64,000 nt of DNA from Bradyrhizobium sp. Lineage in GTDB: Bacteria > Pseudomonadota > Alphaproteobacteria > Rhizobiales > Xanthobacteraceae. Shown in pieces: positions 8,177 to 17,113 of the stretch (within the stretch, counting starts at the first letter, position 1; the number at the start of each line of letters is the position of its first letter). The DNA lies in the NCBI RefSeq assembly GCF_016219575.1, contig NZ_JACRMG010000009.1, positions 930,001 to 994,000 of the forward strand, written 5' to 3'. Under the pieces are notes generated by a model. The model was given only the letters and a program-made list of their open reading frames with translations, was not told where the DNA came from and searched no databases. Both the position numbers and the translations under genes were made by a program.

Positions 8177-9541
8177 ATGCTCGGACGGGGCGTCACGGCA
8201 AGACCCACGCGGCGACACGGCTTGCTGCCGTGCTGGTTGCTTGCTTGTGGAATCGCATTCATCAGCTCAGCCGCCAACGCGGGCGATCGGCTTGCCCTCG
8301 TGATCGGCAACGGCGCCTATTCGAACGCGCCGCGGCTGGCCAATCCGGCAAACGACGCTGCCGACATCGCGCAATCCCTGCGCAGCATCGGCTTTGAGAT
8401 CGTCGAAGGCCGCGACCTCGACAAGCGAACCATGGAGCAGAAAATCGTCGAGTTCGGTCACAAGCTCGACGGCGCCAACCTCGCGCTGTTCTTCTACGCG
8501 GGGCACGGCTTGCAGGTCAGCGGACAGAACTATCTGGTGCCGATCGACGCAAAACTCCAGCGCGCCGGAGACCTCTCGTTTGAAACGATCAACGTCAACC
8601 AGGTGCTGGCGCAGATGGAGGCCGAGAAGCGGGTCAACCTCGTGTTCCTCGATGCCTGCCGCGACAATCCGCTGGCGCGTTCGTTCGCGCGCACCCTCGG
8701 GGATACCCGGTCGGCAAGCGTCGGGCGGGGGCTCGCCTCGATCCAGAGCGCGGTCGGGACCATGATCGCCTACGCGACGCAGCCGGACAACACGGCGCTC
8801 GACGGCACCGGTCGCAACAGTCCATTCACCGCGGCGCTGCTGAAGCATGTCGCCACACCGGGCCTCGAGGTCCGCAGCATGATGACGCGAGTCCGTGCCG
8901 ACGTGCTGGCAGCCACACGGGACAGGCAACTGCCGTGGGATCATTCCTCCCTCATCGGCGAAGTCGTACTCGCACCGGCCGTCGCGACCGCCGCTGCGAT
9001 ACCGCCGCAGGCTGCGCCCTCCTCGGCTCCGCCCCCGGCAACGGGACCTGCCACACCGCCTGCTCCGCCACAATCGAGCGAAGCCGAGCGCGCCTGGGCG
9101 ATAACCAAGGATACGACCAGCCGGGCCGTGCTGCAGGCCTTCATCAAGCGCCATGGCAAGACGATCTACGGCGAAATGGCGAGTGCGAGGCTGAAGGAAC
9201 TCGAACAGCAGGCGCCCAAACCGCAGGAGCAAAAAGCACCGGAGCCAAAGCCGCAGGACAAGGTCGCGCTGGTGCCGCAGGCCCAGACGCGCAGTGCCGG
9301 ACCGAAGGTCTTCGAGAACCCGACCATCAACGGCGTCCGTGTCGATCGTTGCATGAAGTGGGGACCGACGGGCTGCGGCGCACCGGCCGCGAATTACTGG
9401 TGCCGCTCGAAGGGATTTGCCAAGGCGACCGACTCCGAATGGAAAACCGGCCCACCCACGATCTTCCAGGATCCGGAAAGTTCGGTGAGGGTGTGCGACT
9501 ATTTCTTCTGCGGCGGATTTACCAAAGTGGTCTGCGAATAA
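8177..9541 (+). CDS. Exported caspase-like (C14 family) protein with Cys-rich C-terminus
   Basis: A 454-residue protein. An N-terminal signal peptide ends near residue 36 (AANAG). The peptidase C14 (p20-like) domain spans about 37-265, with the catalytic dyad His110 (FFYAGHG) and Cys161 (FLDACRDNP) both intact. A Pro/Ala/Gln-rich linker of about 100 residues follows. The last 80 residues contain six cysteines (DRCMKW, TGCGAP, YWCRSKGF, VCDYFFCGG, VVCE), probably disulfide bonded in the periplasm. Bacterial proteins of this kind cleave after basic residues where studied. It ends 23 bp from the convergent WD40-cytochrome gene. The ATG at 8177 follows GGGGGAGATGGC with a good ribosome site. Confidence 0.9.
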   Translation: MLGRGVTARPTRRHGLLPCWLLACGIAFISSAANAGDRLALVIGNGAYSNAPRLANPANDAADIAQSLRSIGFEIVEGRDLDKRTMEQKIVEFGHKLDGANLALFFYAGHGLQVSGQNYLVPIDAKLQRAGDLSFETINVNQVLAQMEAEKRVNLVFLDACRDNPLARSFARTLGDTRSASVGRGLASIQSAVGTMIAYATQPDNTALDGTGRNSPFTAALLKHVATPGLEVRSMMTRVRADVLAATRDRQLPWDHSSLIGEVVLAPAVATAAAIPPQAAPSSAPPPATGPATPPAPPQSSEAERAWAITKDTTSRAVLQAFIKRHGKTIYGEMASARLKELEQQAPKPQEQKAPEPKPQDKVALVPQAQTRSAGPKVFENPTINGVRVDRCMKWGPTGCGAPAANYWCRSKGFAKATDSEWKTGPPTIFQDPESSVRVCDYFFCGGFTKVVCE

Positions 9542-9564
9542 TATTTGCTTTGCTGTATGGCGGC

Positions 9565-10857
9565 TTACTTCGCCGTCGCGCGGCTAAGGAAATCGGTGAG
9601 CGCCTTGCGGTCCTCCGGTGATCCGATGCGTTGCTCGGGCATCTTGGTGCCGGGCGTGTAGGCGTTGGGACCGACCTCGAACAATTGCGACACCGTCTCC
9701 GGCGTCCACACGATGTTCATGTTCCTCAGCGCCTCGGAAAAGCGGTAATCCGGCAGCGAGGCGATCTTGCGCCCGAACAGGCCGGCCAGCGTCGGCCCTG
9801 CGCGCGGACCGTCCTTTTCCGAAAGCGTGTGACAGGCGACGCAGGCGCGGAAAACTTCCGCGCCGTGATCTCCGGCATAGGCCGCGAGCGGATCGCCCAC
9901 TGCCCCCTGCTGCGGCGAACCGACGGGGTTGCCGGTCTGCGCGTTCCAGCGCCGGATCGTGGCGTCGGCGCCGCCCGTCAGCAGCGTCGCTCCGTCAGGC
10001 ATGAAGGCGACCGACCACACTGGTAGTCCCGGCCCCACCAGCGCGCTGATCAGGCTGCGCGTCTTGCGGTCGATCAGGTTGACCGTGCCGCCGATGCCGG
10101 CGGCCGCCACGCGCGCGCCGTCGGGCGAGATTGCCAGCGCAATGATCGGCGTGGTTCCGGCCTGAGCTTCCCCGGCCTCCTTCGCACCCGGCGCAAGGAA
10201 CCGTACCTTGCCGTCCGCGCCGCCGGTGACGATCTCGCCGTCGGGCGCGACCGCGACCGCATTGAGCGGCGCCGGCAGTGTGACGATGTCAGGCGGCCCA
10301 TCCGCCACCGGCCAGATGCGGACGGTCAGGTCGTAACCGACGCTGACCAGCGATTTGCCGTCAGGTGTAAACGCAACGCCGTTGACGTTTTGCGCATGAC
10401 CTTCGAGCACGCGGCTGGCGCCGCCGCGCAGCGGCCACAGCCGCGCCGTGCCGTCCCAGGCAGCGGAAGCCAGTGTTGCGCCATCGGGAGCAACCGCCAG
10501 CGCCACGATCGGCGCAGTATGGCCTTCCAGCACTTCATCGGGCTGCTGGCGGCCGGACGTCCACAGCGCGATCTTCGCATCCGCGCCGGCGGTTGCCATG
10601 CGGCCGTCGCCAAGGAACGCGACGGCATTGACGGCATCGGCGTGGAACCGCAGCACCTGCTCTGCCGATCCGCCCGCCAGCGACCAGCGGATCGCGGCGG
10701 TATCGAAACTGCCGGAAAGGACGTTCTTGCCGTCAGCCGAAATCGCAATCGAGCGGACCGGGCCGCCATGGCCGGCGAGCTGCGCCTGCGCAACAGGCGC
10801 AACCGCCAGCAACGCAGCCGCGATGAGGCAAGAGATCGGAATCCGTCTTGTCGGCAC
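9565..10857 (-). CDS. WD40 beta-propeller fused to class I cytochrome c
   Basis: About 430 residues from a GTG start that gives a clean signal peptide (VPTRRIPISCLIAAALLAVA then AQA). A GTG at 10947 would add 30 residues and spoil the signal. Seven WD40-like blades follow (for example VLEGHTAPIVALAVAPDGAT), forming a propeller over about residues 30-325. The last 100 residues are a cytochrome c domain with the haem site CVACH and a distal methionine in GTKMP. The mature protein should be periplasmic and carry one haem. The partner and redox function are unknown. It converges on the caspase-like gene. Confidence 0.85.
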   Translation of the reverse strand: MPTRRIPISCLIAAALLAVAPVAQAQLAGHGGPVRSIAISADGKNVLSGSFDTAAIRWSLAGGSAEQVLRFHADAVNAVAFLGDGRMATAGADAKIALWTSGRQQPDEVLEGHTAPIVALAVAPDGATLASAAWDGTARLWPLRGGASRVLEGHAQNVNGVAFTPDGKSLVSVGYDLTVRIWPVADGPPDIVTLPAPLNAVAVAPDGEIVTGGADGKVRFLAPGAKEAGEAQAGTTPIIALAISPDGARVAAAGIGGTVNLIDRKTRSLISALVGPGLPVWSVAFMPDGATLLTGGADATIRRWNAQTGNPVGSPQQGAVGDPLAAYAGDHGAEVFRACVACHTLSEKDGPRAGPTLAGLFGRKIASLPDYRFSEALRNMNIVWTPETVSQLFEVGPNAYTPGTKMPEQRIGSPEDRKALTDFLSRATAK

Positions 10858-10971
10858 GTCGTGGGCTGCTCGCAGGATGGGGAACGCGGATAGCGCGCAT
10901 ACTGCACAACTGCCGGACGCCATGGAAGGCCCGGCCCCGGCGATCACAAGGCCGCGACGAATATGTGTTCG

Positions 10972-12483
10972 CTAGGCCTGCAATTGCCCGGTCAGCCGGC
11001 CGTGGAATGCGAGGCTGCGTGGATCCAGGCCAGTGAAGGTGATGACGCGGCCATGCGCGCGATACTTCGTCTCGACCGCATCCAGCGCTGCGACGCTGGA
11101 GGCGTCCCAGATCTGGGAATGGGTGAGATCGACCGTGACCTCCTTGGGGTCGAGCGCGTAGGAGAAGCGCTCGACGAGATCGTTGCTGGAGCCGAAGAAC
11201 AGCGGCCCGTGCACGGCATAGCGGACGGCACTGCCGTCCTCGCTCGGCGTGCGCTCGACCCGGATGACATGGGCAACGCGGCGGGCGAACAGCACCATGG
11301 CGAGCAGCACGCCGCCGGCGATGCCGAAGGCGAGATTGCCGGTTGCAACCGTGATGATCACGGTCGTCACCAGAACCGCTGTCTCTGATTTCGGCATGCG
11401 CTTGAGCGTCGAGGGCATCACGCTGTGCCAGTCGAACGTCTTCAGCGCCGCAATCATCATCACGGCGGCGAGCGCCACCAGCGGGATCTGCGCCATCAGG
11501 CCGCTCAGCACGGTCACGAGCACGAGCAGCACGATCGCCGCTGCGGCAGTGGATATCCGCGAGCGTCCGCCGCCGATCTTCACGTTGACGACGGTCTGCG
11601 CGATCATGGCGCATCCGGCGATGCCGCCGTAGAAGCCGGCTGCGATATTGGCGACGCCGAGCGCCCAGGATTCCCTGCCCTTGTGCGAGCGGGTGTCGGT
11701 GACGTCGTCGACCAGTTTTGCGGTGAGCAGCGTCTCCAGCAGCCCGACAAAGGCGACGCTGAGCGCGGTCGGCCAGATGATACTGAGCGTCGCCAAATTG
11801 AGCGGCACCGTGAATTGCGTGATTCCAGGGAGGCCGGGCGCCATCGCGCCGCCGTTGCCGCCGACATTGGGCACGGTGAGATGGCCTGACATGACGATCG
11901 CGGTGACAATGACGATGGCGATCAGCGACGCCGGAACGATCGTGATGACCCGCGGCGCCAGCAGCACGATCGCAATCGTCAGCGCAAACAGGGGATAGAC
12001 GATCCAAGGCACGTTCAGAATGTGCGGCACCTGCGCGAAGAAGATCAGGATGCCCAGCGAGTTGACGAAACCGATCATCACCGAGCGCGGGATGAAGCGC
12101 GTCAGCCGCGCCATGCCGAGCAGGCCGAAGGCGATCTGGATGACGCCTGCCAGCAGGATGGTCGGCAGGATGTAGCCGGTGCCGTAGGTCTTCACCATCG
12201 GCCCGATCACCAGCGCGATCGAGCCCGCCGCGGCCGTCACCATCGCCGGCCGCCCGCCGAGCACGGACATCACAAGCCCGAGCACGACCGAGGAGAACAG
12301 CGCGACCTTGGGGTCGACGCCGGAGACGAAGGAGAACGAGATCACCTCGGGGATCAACGCCAGAGCGGTCACGACGCCCGCCAGCGTCTCGCGGGTGAAC
12401 TCCCGCGGCGAGGTCAGCACCGAGCCGATCGAGGGCGAATCCTCGACGGCCGTCTGCGCCGTGCGATCGGAGATCGCGGTCAT
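10972..12483 (-). CDS. SulP-family anion transporter with STAS domain
   Basis: A 503-residue inner-membrane permease of the SLC26/SulP family. Residues 25-400 contain about 12-14 hydrophobic segments, starting with the family signature region ALIPEVISFSFVSGVDP and GGRPAMVTAAAGS. Residues about 410-500 form a cytoplasmic STAS domain (VTVDLTHSQIWDASSVAALD). SulP proteins carry sulfate, bicarbonate or dicarboxylates; sulfate is favoured here because the gene follows a sulfatase and formylglycine-generating enzyme by 27 bp on the same strand. It could export or import the sulfate released from esters. The substrate is an inference from context. Confidence 0.9.
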   Translation of the reverse strand: MTAISDRTAQTAVEDSPSIGSVLTSPREFTRETLAGVVTALALIPEVISFSFVSGVDPKVALFSSVVLGLVMSVLGGRPAMVTAAAGSIALVIGPMVKTYGTGYILPTILLAGVIQIAFGLLGMARLTRFIPRSVMIGFVNSLGILIFFAQVPHILNVPWIVYPLFALTIAIVLLAPRVITIVPASLIAIVIVTAIVMSGHLTVPNVGGNGGAMAPGLPGITQFTVPLNLATLSIIWPTALSVAFVGLLETLLTAKLVDDVTDTRSHKGRESWALGVANIAAGFYGGIAGCAMIAQTVVNVKIGGGRSRISTAAAAIVLLVLVTVLSGLMAQIPLVALAAVMMIAALKTFDWHSVMPSTLKRMPKSETAVLVTTVIITVATGNLAFGIAGGVLLAMVLFARRVAHVIRVERTPSEDGSAVRYAVHGPLFFGSSNDLVERFSYALDPKEVTVDLTHSQIWDASSVAALDAVETKYRAHGRVITFTGLDPRSLAFHGRLTGQLQA

Positions 12484-12510
12484 TTCCCTCTCCCGTTCAA
12501 CTGCGCATTG

Positions 12511-13500
12511 TCAGCTTGCCGGCCCGCGCGCGACACAGCGGAAGCCGATGTGACATGTCGATGAATCCACGCTCTCGCCCTGCCGCGCGGCAGGTCGGGC
12601 GCGCAGGCAGTAGTTGGGCGCACAGAGATGCGAACCGCCCTTCACCACCTTCAGCGCCAGACGTGGATCCGGTTCCTGGCGCTGGCAGCAGGATTTCTCG
12701 GCGCCGCCCGAGGGCGCGTAGGGCGTGGTGGTCCACTCCCAGACATTGCCGCACATGTCGTGCAGCCCGTAGCCGTTCGGCGGGAAAGCATCGACAGGCG
12801 AAGTGCCCTCGAAACCGTCCTCGGCGAGGTTCTCGAAGGGAAAGCGCCCTTGCCATGTGTTGGAGAGATAGCGGCCCTCGGGATTGGCGGCATCGCCCCA
12901 CGGATAGGCGGCGCCCTCAAGCCCGCCGCGCGCGGCAAACTCCCATTCCACCTCGCTGGGCAACGCCTTGCCTGCCCACGCCGCATAGGCCTGGGCGTCC
13001 TCGTAGTTGACGTGCACGACGGGATGATTGTCCCTTTGGGCGATCGAGCTGTTCGGCCCGTTCGGATGCCGCCAGTCCGCGCCGGGCAAATAGGCCCACC
13101 ACGCGCGGTGGTCTCGCAGGCTGACCGGCCGTGGCGGCTTGACGAACACCAGCGAGCCCGGAACGAGAAACTCCTCCGCCGCGTCCGGATACATTTCCCG
13201 GCTCGGCGTGCGCTCGGAGAAGGTGATGTAACCCGTCGCCTCGACGAAGCGGCGAAACTGGGCGTTGGTCACGGGATGGCGGTCGATCCAGAAGCCATCC
13301 GTCGTCTCGGGGCGGACCGGCCGCTCCTCGCGGTAGAAGGCATTCGAGCCCATCAGAAAAGTCCCGCCGGGAATCCAGACCATGCCTTCCCGGCGGGTAA
13401 CGCCAGCGGAGCGAGGGGCGGCCGACGCGTGGCCGTTCAGCGACGCTTCGTGCTTCGAACAACAATGTGTTGCAACCTGCTCCACGGCCCCTGCTCTCAC
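12511..13500 (-). CDS. Formylglycine-generating enzyme (SUMF1/FGE type)
   Basis: A 329-residue enzyme of the SUMF1/EgtB/PvdO fold. It oxidises the active-site cysteine of sulfatases to formylglycine using Cu(I) and oxygen. Landmarks are IPGGTFLMGS near residue 43, CGNVWEWT, and the catalytic pair Cys293 and Cys298 in GGSHLCAPNYC; both are present, so it is a true FGE rather than an inactive paralogue. The terminal GFRCVAR is typical. It lies 9 bp after the sulfatase gene, whose CTPTR motif is its obvious substrate. The assigned GTG start has no clear ribosome site, so the first 35 residues are uncertain. Confidence 0.92.
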   Translation of the reverse strand: MRAGAVEQVATHCCSKHEASLNGHASAAPRSAGVTRREGMVWIPGGTFLMGSNAFYREERPVRPETTDGFWIDRHPVTNAQFRRFVEATGYITFSERTPSREMYPDAAEEFLVPGSLVFVKPPRPVSLRDHRAWWAYLPGADWRHPNGPNSSIAQRDNHPVVHVNYEDAQAYAAWAGKALPSEVEWEFAARGGLEGAAYPWGDAANPEGRYLSNTWQGRFPFENLAEDGFEGTSPVDAFPPNGYGLHDMCGNVWEWTTTPYAPSGGAEKSCCQRQEPDPRLALKVVKGGSHLCAPNYCLRARPAARQGESVDSSTCHIGFRCVARGPAS

Positions 13501-13509
13501 TGATTGACG

Positions 13510-14868
13510 TCAGTACTGCTTCGGCACGAAGTCGAGCGGCGCTCCGGGCGGAATCAGTTGCTCCTTCTTCGCGCTGTCCTCGAACGCGCGCACCACGCGG
13601 TGCGCATGCTGCATCACCCACCAGCGCACATAGCGCTGGTTCACCGCCTCACGCTCCTTGGGGTCTTCCTTCAGGTGGGTGATGCGGGCGAAGCCGAGCG
13701 GCAGTTCCGGATCGTGGAAATGCTGCTGCCGCTTGAAGTTGATCTTGAAGTCCTTCCACTTCACCGCGTGCAGTTCGTCCTTGAGCCAGACGATGCAGGA
13801 CTCGCGATTGGAAGCTTCCTGCTTGCCGAGGAAGAACGGGGTCTGATCGGTGCCGTCGATCAGGCGGTCCTTCGGCGGCTCGCAGCCGGCGAACTTCAGC
13901 AGCGTCGTGAACATGTCGGTGACATGCACCATCTCGTTGCTCTCGATCCCTGCCGGGACATGGCCGGGCCAGCGGATCAGCAGCGGCGTGCGGATGCCGC
14001 CTTCGGCGGAAGAGAAGTAGGAGCCGTCGAAGAAGCCGCCGGTGCCGCGGCCGGCCAGGTGATCCTCCGCGCCGTTGTCGCCGCACATCACGACGATAGT
14101 GTTGTCGCGCACGCCGAGCCGGTCGAGCGTATCGAGCAGCACGCCGAAGTCATGGTCGAGCATCAGGAGGCAGTCTCCCCAGTCGCCGTTGTCGCTCTTG
14201 CCGACGAATTCGTCGCGCGGGCTCATCGGGAAGTGCATCAGCGAGTGGTTGAAGTAGCAGTAGAAGGGCTTGTCGTCCTTGACCGCCTTCTCCATGAACT
14301 TGATGGCGCGCTTCTGGTATTCGAGGTCGCAGGTCTTCTTGGTCTCCATGGTGAGTTGCTGGTCCTTGATCGGCCATGCGCCCTTGCCCTTCACGCCCTC
14401 ATGCATGTGCGAGTAGCCGTCGCGTTCGGGATCGTAGTGCGGATCTTCCAGCCACATGCATTCGTCATAGGTGCGCAGCGGCCCGTACCATTCGTCGAAA
14501 CCGTGATCGGTGGGGAAACGGCCGTCTTCGGCGCCGATGTGCCACTTGCCGTAGATCGACGAGGTGTAGCCGGCTTCCGCCAGGATCGAGGCGATGGTGC
14601 GTTCCCAGGTGACGATGCCGCCGCCATTGCCGCCGAGCGCAATGGTGTGGTTGCCCGAGCGGATCGGGAAGCGCCCGGTCATCAGCGCCGAGCGGGTCGG
14701 CGTGCATTGCGGCTCCACGACGTAGTGCGTGAGCTTCATGCCTTCCTTGGCGAATGTGTCCATCCGCCTGGTGTCGGCGCCGCGCAGGCGTCCGCCGCCG
14801 TAGCAGCCGAGTTCGCCCATGCCGAGATTGTCGACGTGGAAGAAGAGAATGTTCGGTTTCTTTGCCAT
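13510..14868 (-). CDS. Type I arylsulfatase
   Basis: A 452-residue sulfatase starting MAKKPNILFFHVDNLG, chosen because GGAGC lies five bases before this ATG. The modification motif CTPTRSALMTGR puts the nucleophile at Cys55, which needs conversion to formylglycine by the enzyme encoded next. Metal-site residues Asp13 and Asn14 and the KWHIG and DHGFDEWYG blocks are conserved. There is no signal peptide, so it acts in the cytoplasm on imported sulfate esters, consistent with the ABC importer genes upstream. The natural substrate cannot be told from sequence. The start differs from longer open-frame choices by 52 residues that overlap the small upstream gene. Confidence 0.93.
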   Translation of the reverse strand: MAKKPNILFFHVDNLGMGELGCYGGGRLRGADTRRMDTFAKEGMKLTHYVVEPQCTPTRSALMTGRFPIRSGNHTIALGGNGGGIVTWERTIASILAEAGYTSSIYGKWHIGAEDGRFPTDHGFDEWYGPLRTYDECMWLEDPHYDPERDGYSHMHEGVKGKGAWPIKDQQLTMETKKTCDLEYQKRAIKFMEKAVKDDKPFYCYFNHSLMHFPMSPRDEFVGKSDNGDWGDCLLMLDHDFGVLLDTLDRLGVRDNTIVVMCGDNGAEDHLAGRGTGGFFDGSYFSSAEGGIRTPLLIRWPGHVPAGIESNEMVHVTDMFTTLLKFAGCEPPKDRLIDGTDQTPFFLGKQEASNRESCIVWLKDELHAVKWKDFKINFKRQQHFHDPELPLGFARITHLKEDPKEREAVNQRYVRWWVMQHAHRVVRAFEDSAKKEQLIPPGAPLDFVPKQY

Positions 14869-14891
14869 AGTAGCTCCGTTGGTGGCGTGGT

Positions 14892-15098
14892 TCACGCCGG
14901 GTCTTTGATCTTGGTTTGCGCGGCGCCTGCGGAATGGCTCTCCTGCCATTTCGGACCGGGTCCACGCATGTAGTGCTGCTCGGGGCGGTATCTGCGGCCA
15001 AGCATCGCCGCGAGCCGGCGCCACATCGCCGCGAGCGGCGCGCCGAGCTCGGCTGTGCCGGGCTTGTCGGCATGAAAAATGCTTGTTCTCTTTGCCAT
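14892..15098 (-). CDS. Small protein with sulfatase-like N-terminus
   Basis: A 68-codon reading frame with a good ribosome site (GGAGCG, five bases before ATG), placed 23 bp before the sulfatase on the same strand. Its first 19 residues (MAKRTSIFHADKPGTAELG) closely parallel the sulfatase N-terminus (MAKKPNILFFHVDNLGMGEL), after which the sequences diverge into a basic, amphipathic tail (MWRRLAAMLGRRYRPEQHY). It may be a real small accessory protein or the degraded relic of a duplicated sulfatase start. I do not know a family for it. Confidence 0.5.
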   Translation of the reverse strand: MAKRTSIFHADKPGTAELGAPLAAMWRRLAAMLGRRYRPEQHYMRGPGPKWQESHSAGAAQTKIKDPA

Positions 15099-15211
15099 CA
15101 ATCGCTCCGATCGACTGGCGCGAGGACGCACCAATCCCTTAACGACGCGGGTCGCGCGTCATCTTGTTTCCGTCTCGTTTCGCTCCCTGGCGGGCAGCGA
15201 AGTCTTGCGTG

Positions 15212-16090
15212 TCAGTAAAGTTCGCCCACTCCTTTCGGTCCCACTTTCATTCCAAAGCCGGACAGACCGCGGTCCTTGATCTCCGGGGCCATGGCGGCGA
15301 GCGACTCTTCGCGGATCAGCCCCTTGAGCTCCTGGACCAGGTTCATGAACTCGGGCGTGTCGGTCATTTCAGGCGTGCGCGGCCGCGGCAGCGGCACCTT
15401 GATCTCCGCCTTGATGCGTCCAGGCCGGGCCGTCATCACGTAGATACGGTCGGACAGGAAAATCGATTCCTCGATGTCATGGGTGATGAACAGCACGGAG
15501 ATGCGGAACTGCTGCCAGATGTTGGTCAGGATCTCCTGCATCACCACGCGGGTCTGCGTGTCGAGCGCGCCGAACGGCTCGTCCATCAGGAGCACCTGCG
15601 GACTGGTTGCCAGCGCGCGGACGATGCCGATGCGCTGCTTCATGCCGCCGGAAAGCTGGTCGGGGTAATGGTTCTCGAACGACAGCAGCCCCGCCAGATC
15701 GAGCAGCGAGCGCGCCGTGGCGTTGCGCCTGTTCTGGTCGACGCCGGCCATCTTCAGGCCGAATTCGACGTTCTTGCGCACCGACAGCCAGGGAAACAGC
15801 GAGTATTGCTGGAACACGACGCCGCGGTCCGAACCCGGCTTCGTGATCTTCTTGCCGTCGAGCAGCGCCTCCCCCCGGGTCGGCTTGACGAAGCCGGCGA
15901 CGATGCTGAGCAAGGTGGACTTGCCGCAACCGGACGGCCCGATCAGGGAAACGAATTCGCCGGGCTGCACGTTGATCGAGACTTCCTTGACGGCGACGAT
16001 TTCGCTTTCATCGCTGCCGAAGGTGACTCCCGTATTGCGGATGTCGATGCACCCCTTCGAGGTGTCGGCGTGTGCTTCTGCAACGCTCAT
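15212..16090 (-). CDS. ABC transporter ATPase (nitrate/sulfonate/taurine type)
   Basis: A 292-residue ATP-binding subunit of the NitT/SsuB/TauB group. Walker A is GPSGCGKST, the Q-loop VFQQYSLFPW, the signature LSGGMKQR, Walker B VLLMDEPFGALD and the H-loop ITHDIEES. The start MSVAEAH is fixed by a GGAGG site and by an ATGA overlap with the permease stop; the frame remains open further upstream but that part is antisense to nothing and overlaps the permease. It energises import with the permease and binding protein upstream. Sulfate esters are the likely cargo, by location next to the sulfatase. Confidence 0.93.
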   Translation of the reverse strand: MSVAEAHADTSKGCIDIRNTGVTFGSDESEIVAVKEVSINVQPGEFVSLIGPSGCGKSTLLSIVAGFVKPTRGEALLDGKKITKPGSDRGVVFQQYSLFPWLSVRKNVEFGLKMAGVDQNRRNATARSLLDLAGLLSFENHYPDQLSGGMKQRIGIVRALATSPQVLLMDEPFGALDTQTRVVMQEILTNIWQQFRISVLFITHDIEESIFLSDRIYVMTARPGRIKAEIKVPLPRPRTPEMTDTPEFMNLVQELKGLIREESLAAMAPEIKDRGLSGFGMKVGPKGVGELY

Positions 16091-17103
16091 CTGTTGCCTC
16101 CGGGTGCGTAGGAGAGCCACGGCATCAGGAAGTAGCCGACCAGACGGATGACGCCGCTGCAGGCGAGACCGAGAACGCCGATCGTGATCATGCCGAGCAT
16201 GATCGCGGGGTAATCCACCAGCGAATAGGCTTCCCAGGTGAAGTAGCCGACGCCGAATTGGCCGGAGATCATTTCCGCCGCGATCAGCGACACCCAGGCG
16301 ACGCCCATGCCGACCGCAAGGCCGGTGAAAATGTGCGGCAGCGAGCCCGGCAGGATCACGTTCCAGAACAGCTGTGCTTCGTTGGCGCCAAGGCAGCGCC
16401 CGGCACGGACCAGCACGCCATCCAGCGAATGAACGCCATGGATGGTGTTGAGCAGGATCGGGAAGAACGCGCCGATGAAGGTGATGAAGACGATCGCTGC
16501 CTCGTTGTTCGGCCAAAGCATGATCGACATCGGCACCCAGGCGATGGCCGGGATCGGCCGCAGGATTTCCACGCATGGCATGCACAGGTCGCGCACGCGC
16601 TCGTACTTGCCGATCAGCAGGCCCAGCGGCACGCCGATGGCGATGGCGATGAAGAAGCCGGTCAGGATGCGCCGGACACTGATGGCGATGTTGACGAGGT
16701 ACTTGTTCGAAAGGCCGACCTGGGTGAGCTGGTGGAACACCTCGGCGGGCGTCGGCACGTTCTTGAAGCGGATGTAGAACTCGAAGCGGTACTTGGTTCC
16801 AAGATACCAGACCAGGAACAGCGCCCCGATCGAGATGCAACCGAGCAACAGCGTGATGATGCGGTCGCGTGTGACGTGCTTGAGGAGCGAGCGCGCGACG
16901 GTGCGGAACGACAGGGTCGGGACCACCTCCGGCTCGGCAGCGGCCGGCCCGGCTGCGGGGGCAGGCGCCGCCTGCCCCTCCGCCACTGGCGCTTCCGGCT
17001 TTTCAGGCGTGGATGTCATCATGCTCTCGACGATCCGATGGGGATCGAGTTGTCCTGCCGGGATCGGGATTGCCGCAACCTTCGCTCGCGCCATGTTGCT
17101 CAT
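16087..17103 (-). CDS. ABC transporter permease (nitrate/sulfonate/taurine type)
   Basis: About 338 residues. A Pro/Ala-rich cytoplasmic N-terminus of some 75 residues is followed by five or six transmembrane helices and the EAA-like loop seen in the SsuC/TauC family (VRAGRCLGANEAQLFWNVILPGSLPHI). The start MSNMARAK lies 10 bp after the binding protein stop; a second ATG three codons later is equally possible. Its stop overlaps the ATPase start by four bases. It forms the membrane channel of the importer. Confidence 0.9.
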   Translation of the reverse strand: MSNMARAKVAAIPIPAGQLDPHRIVESMMTSTPEKPEAPVAEGQAAPAPAAGPAAAEPEVVPTLSFRTVARSLLKHVTRDRIITLLLGCISIGALFLVWYLGTKYRFEFYIRFKNVPTPAEVFHQLTQVGLSNKYLVNIAISVRRILTGFFIAIAIGVPLGLLIGKYERVRDLCMPCVEILRPIPAIAWVPMSIMLWPNNEAAIVFITFIGAFFPILLNTIHGVHSLDGVLVRAGRCLGANEAQLFWNVILPGSLPHIFTGLAVGMGVAWVSLIAAEMISGQFGVGYFTWEAYSLVDYPAIMLGMITIGVLGLACSGVIRLVGYFLMPWLSYAPGGNR

Positions 17104-17113
17104 CGGGCGATCG

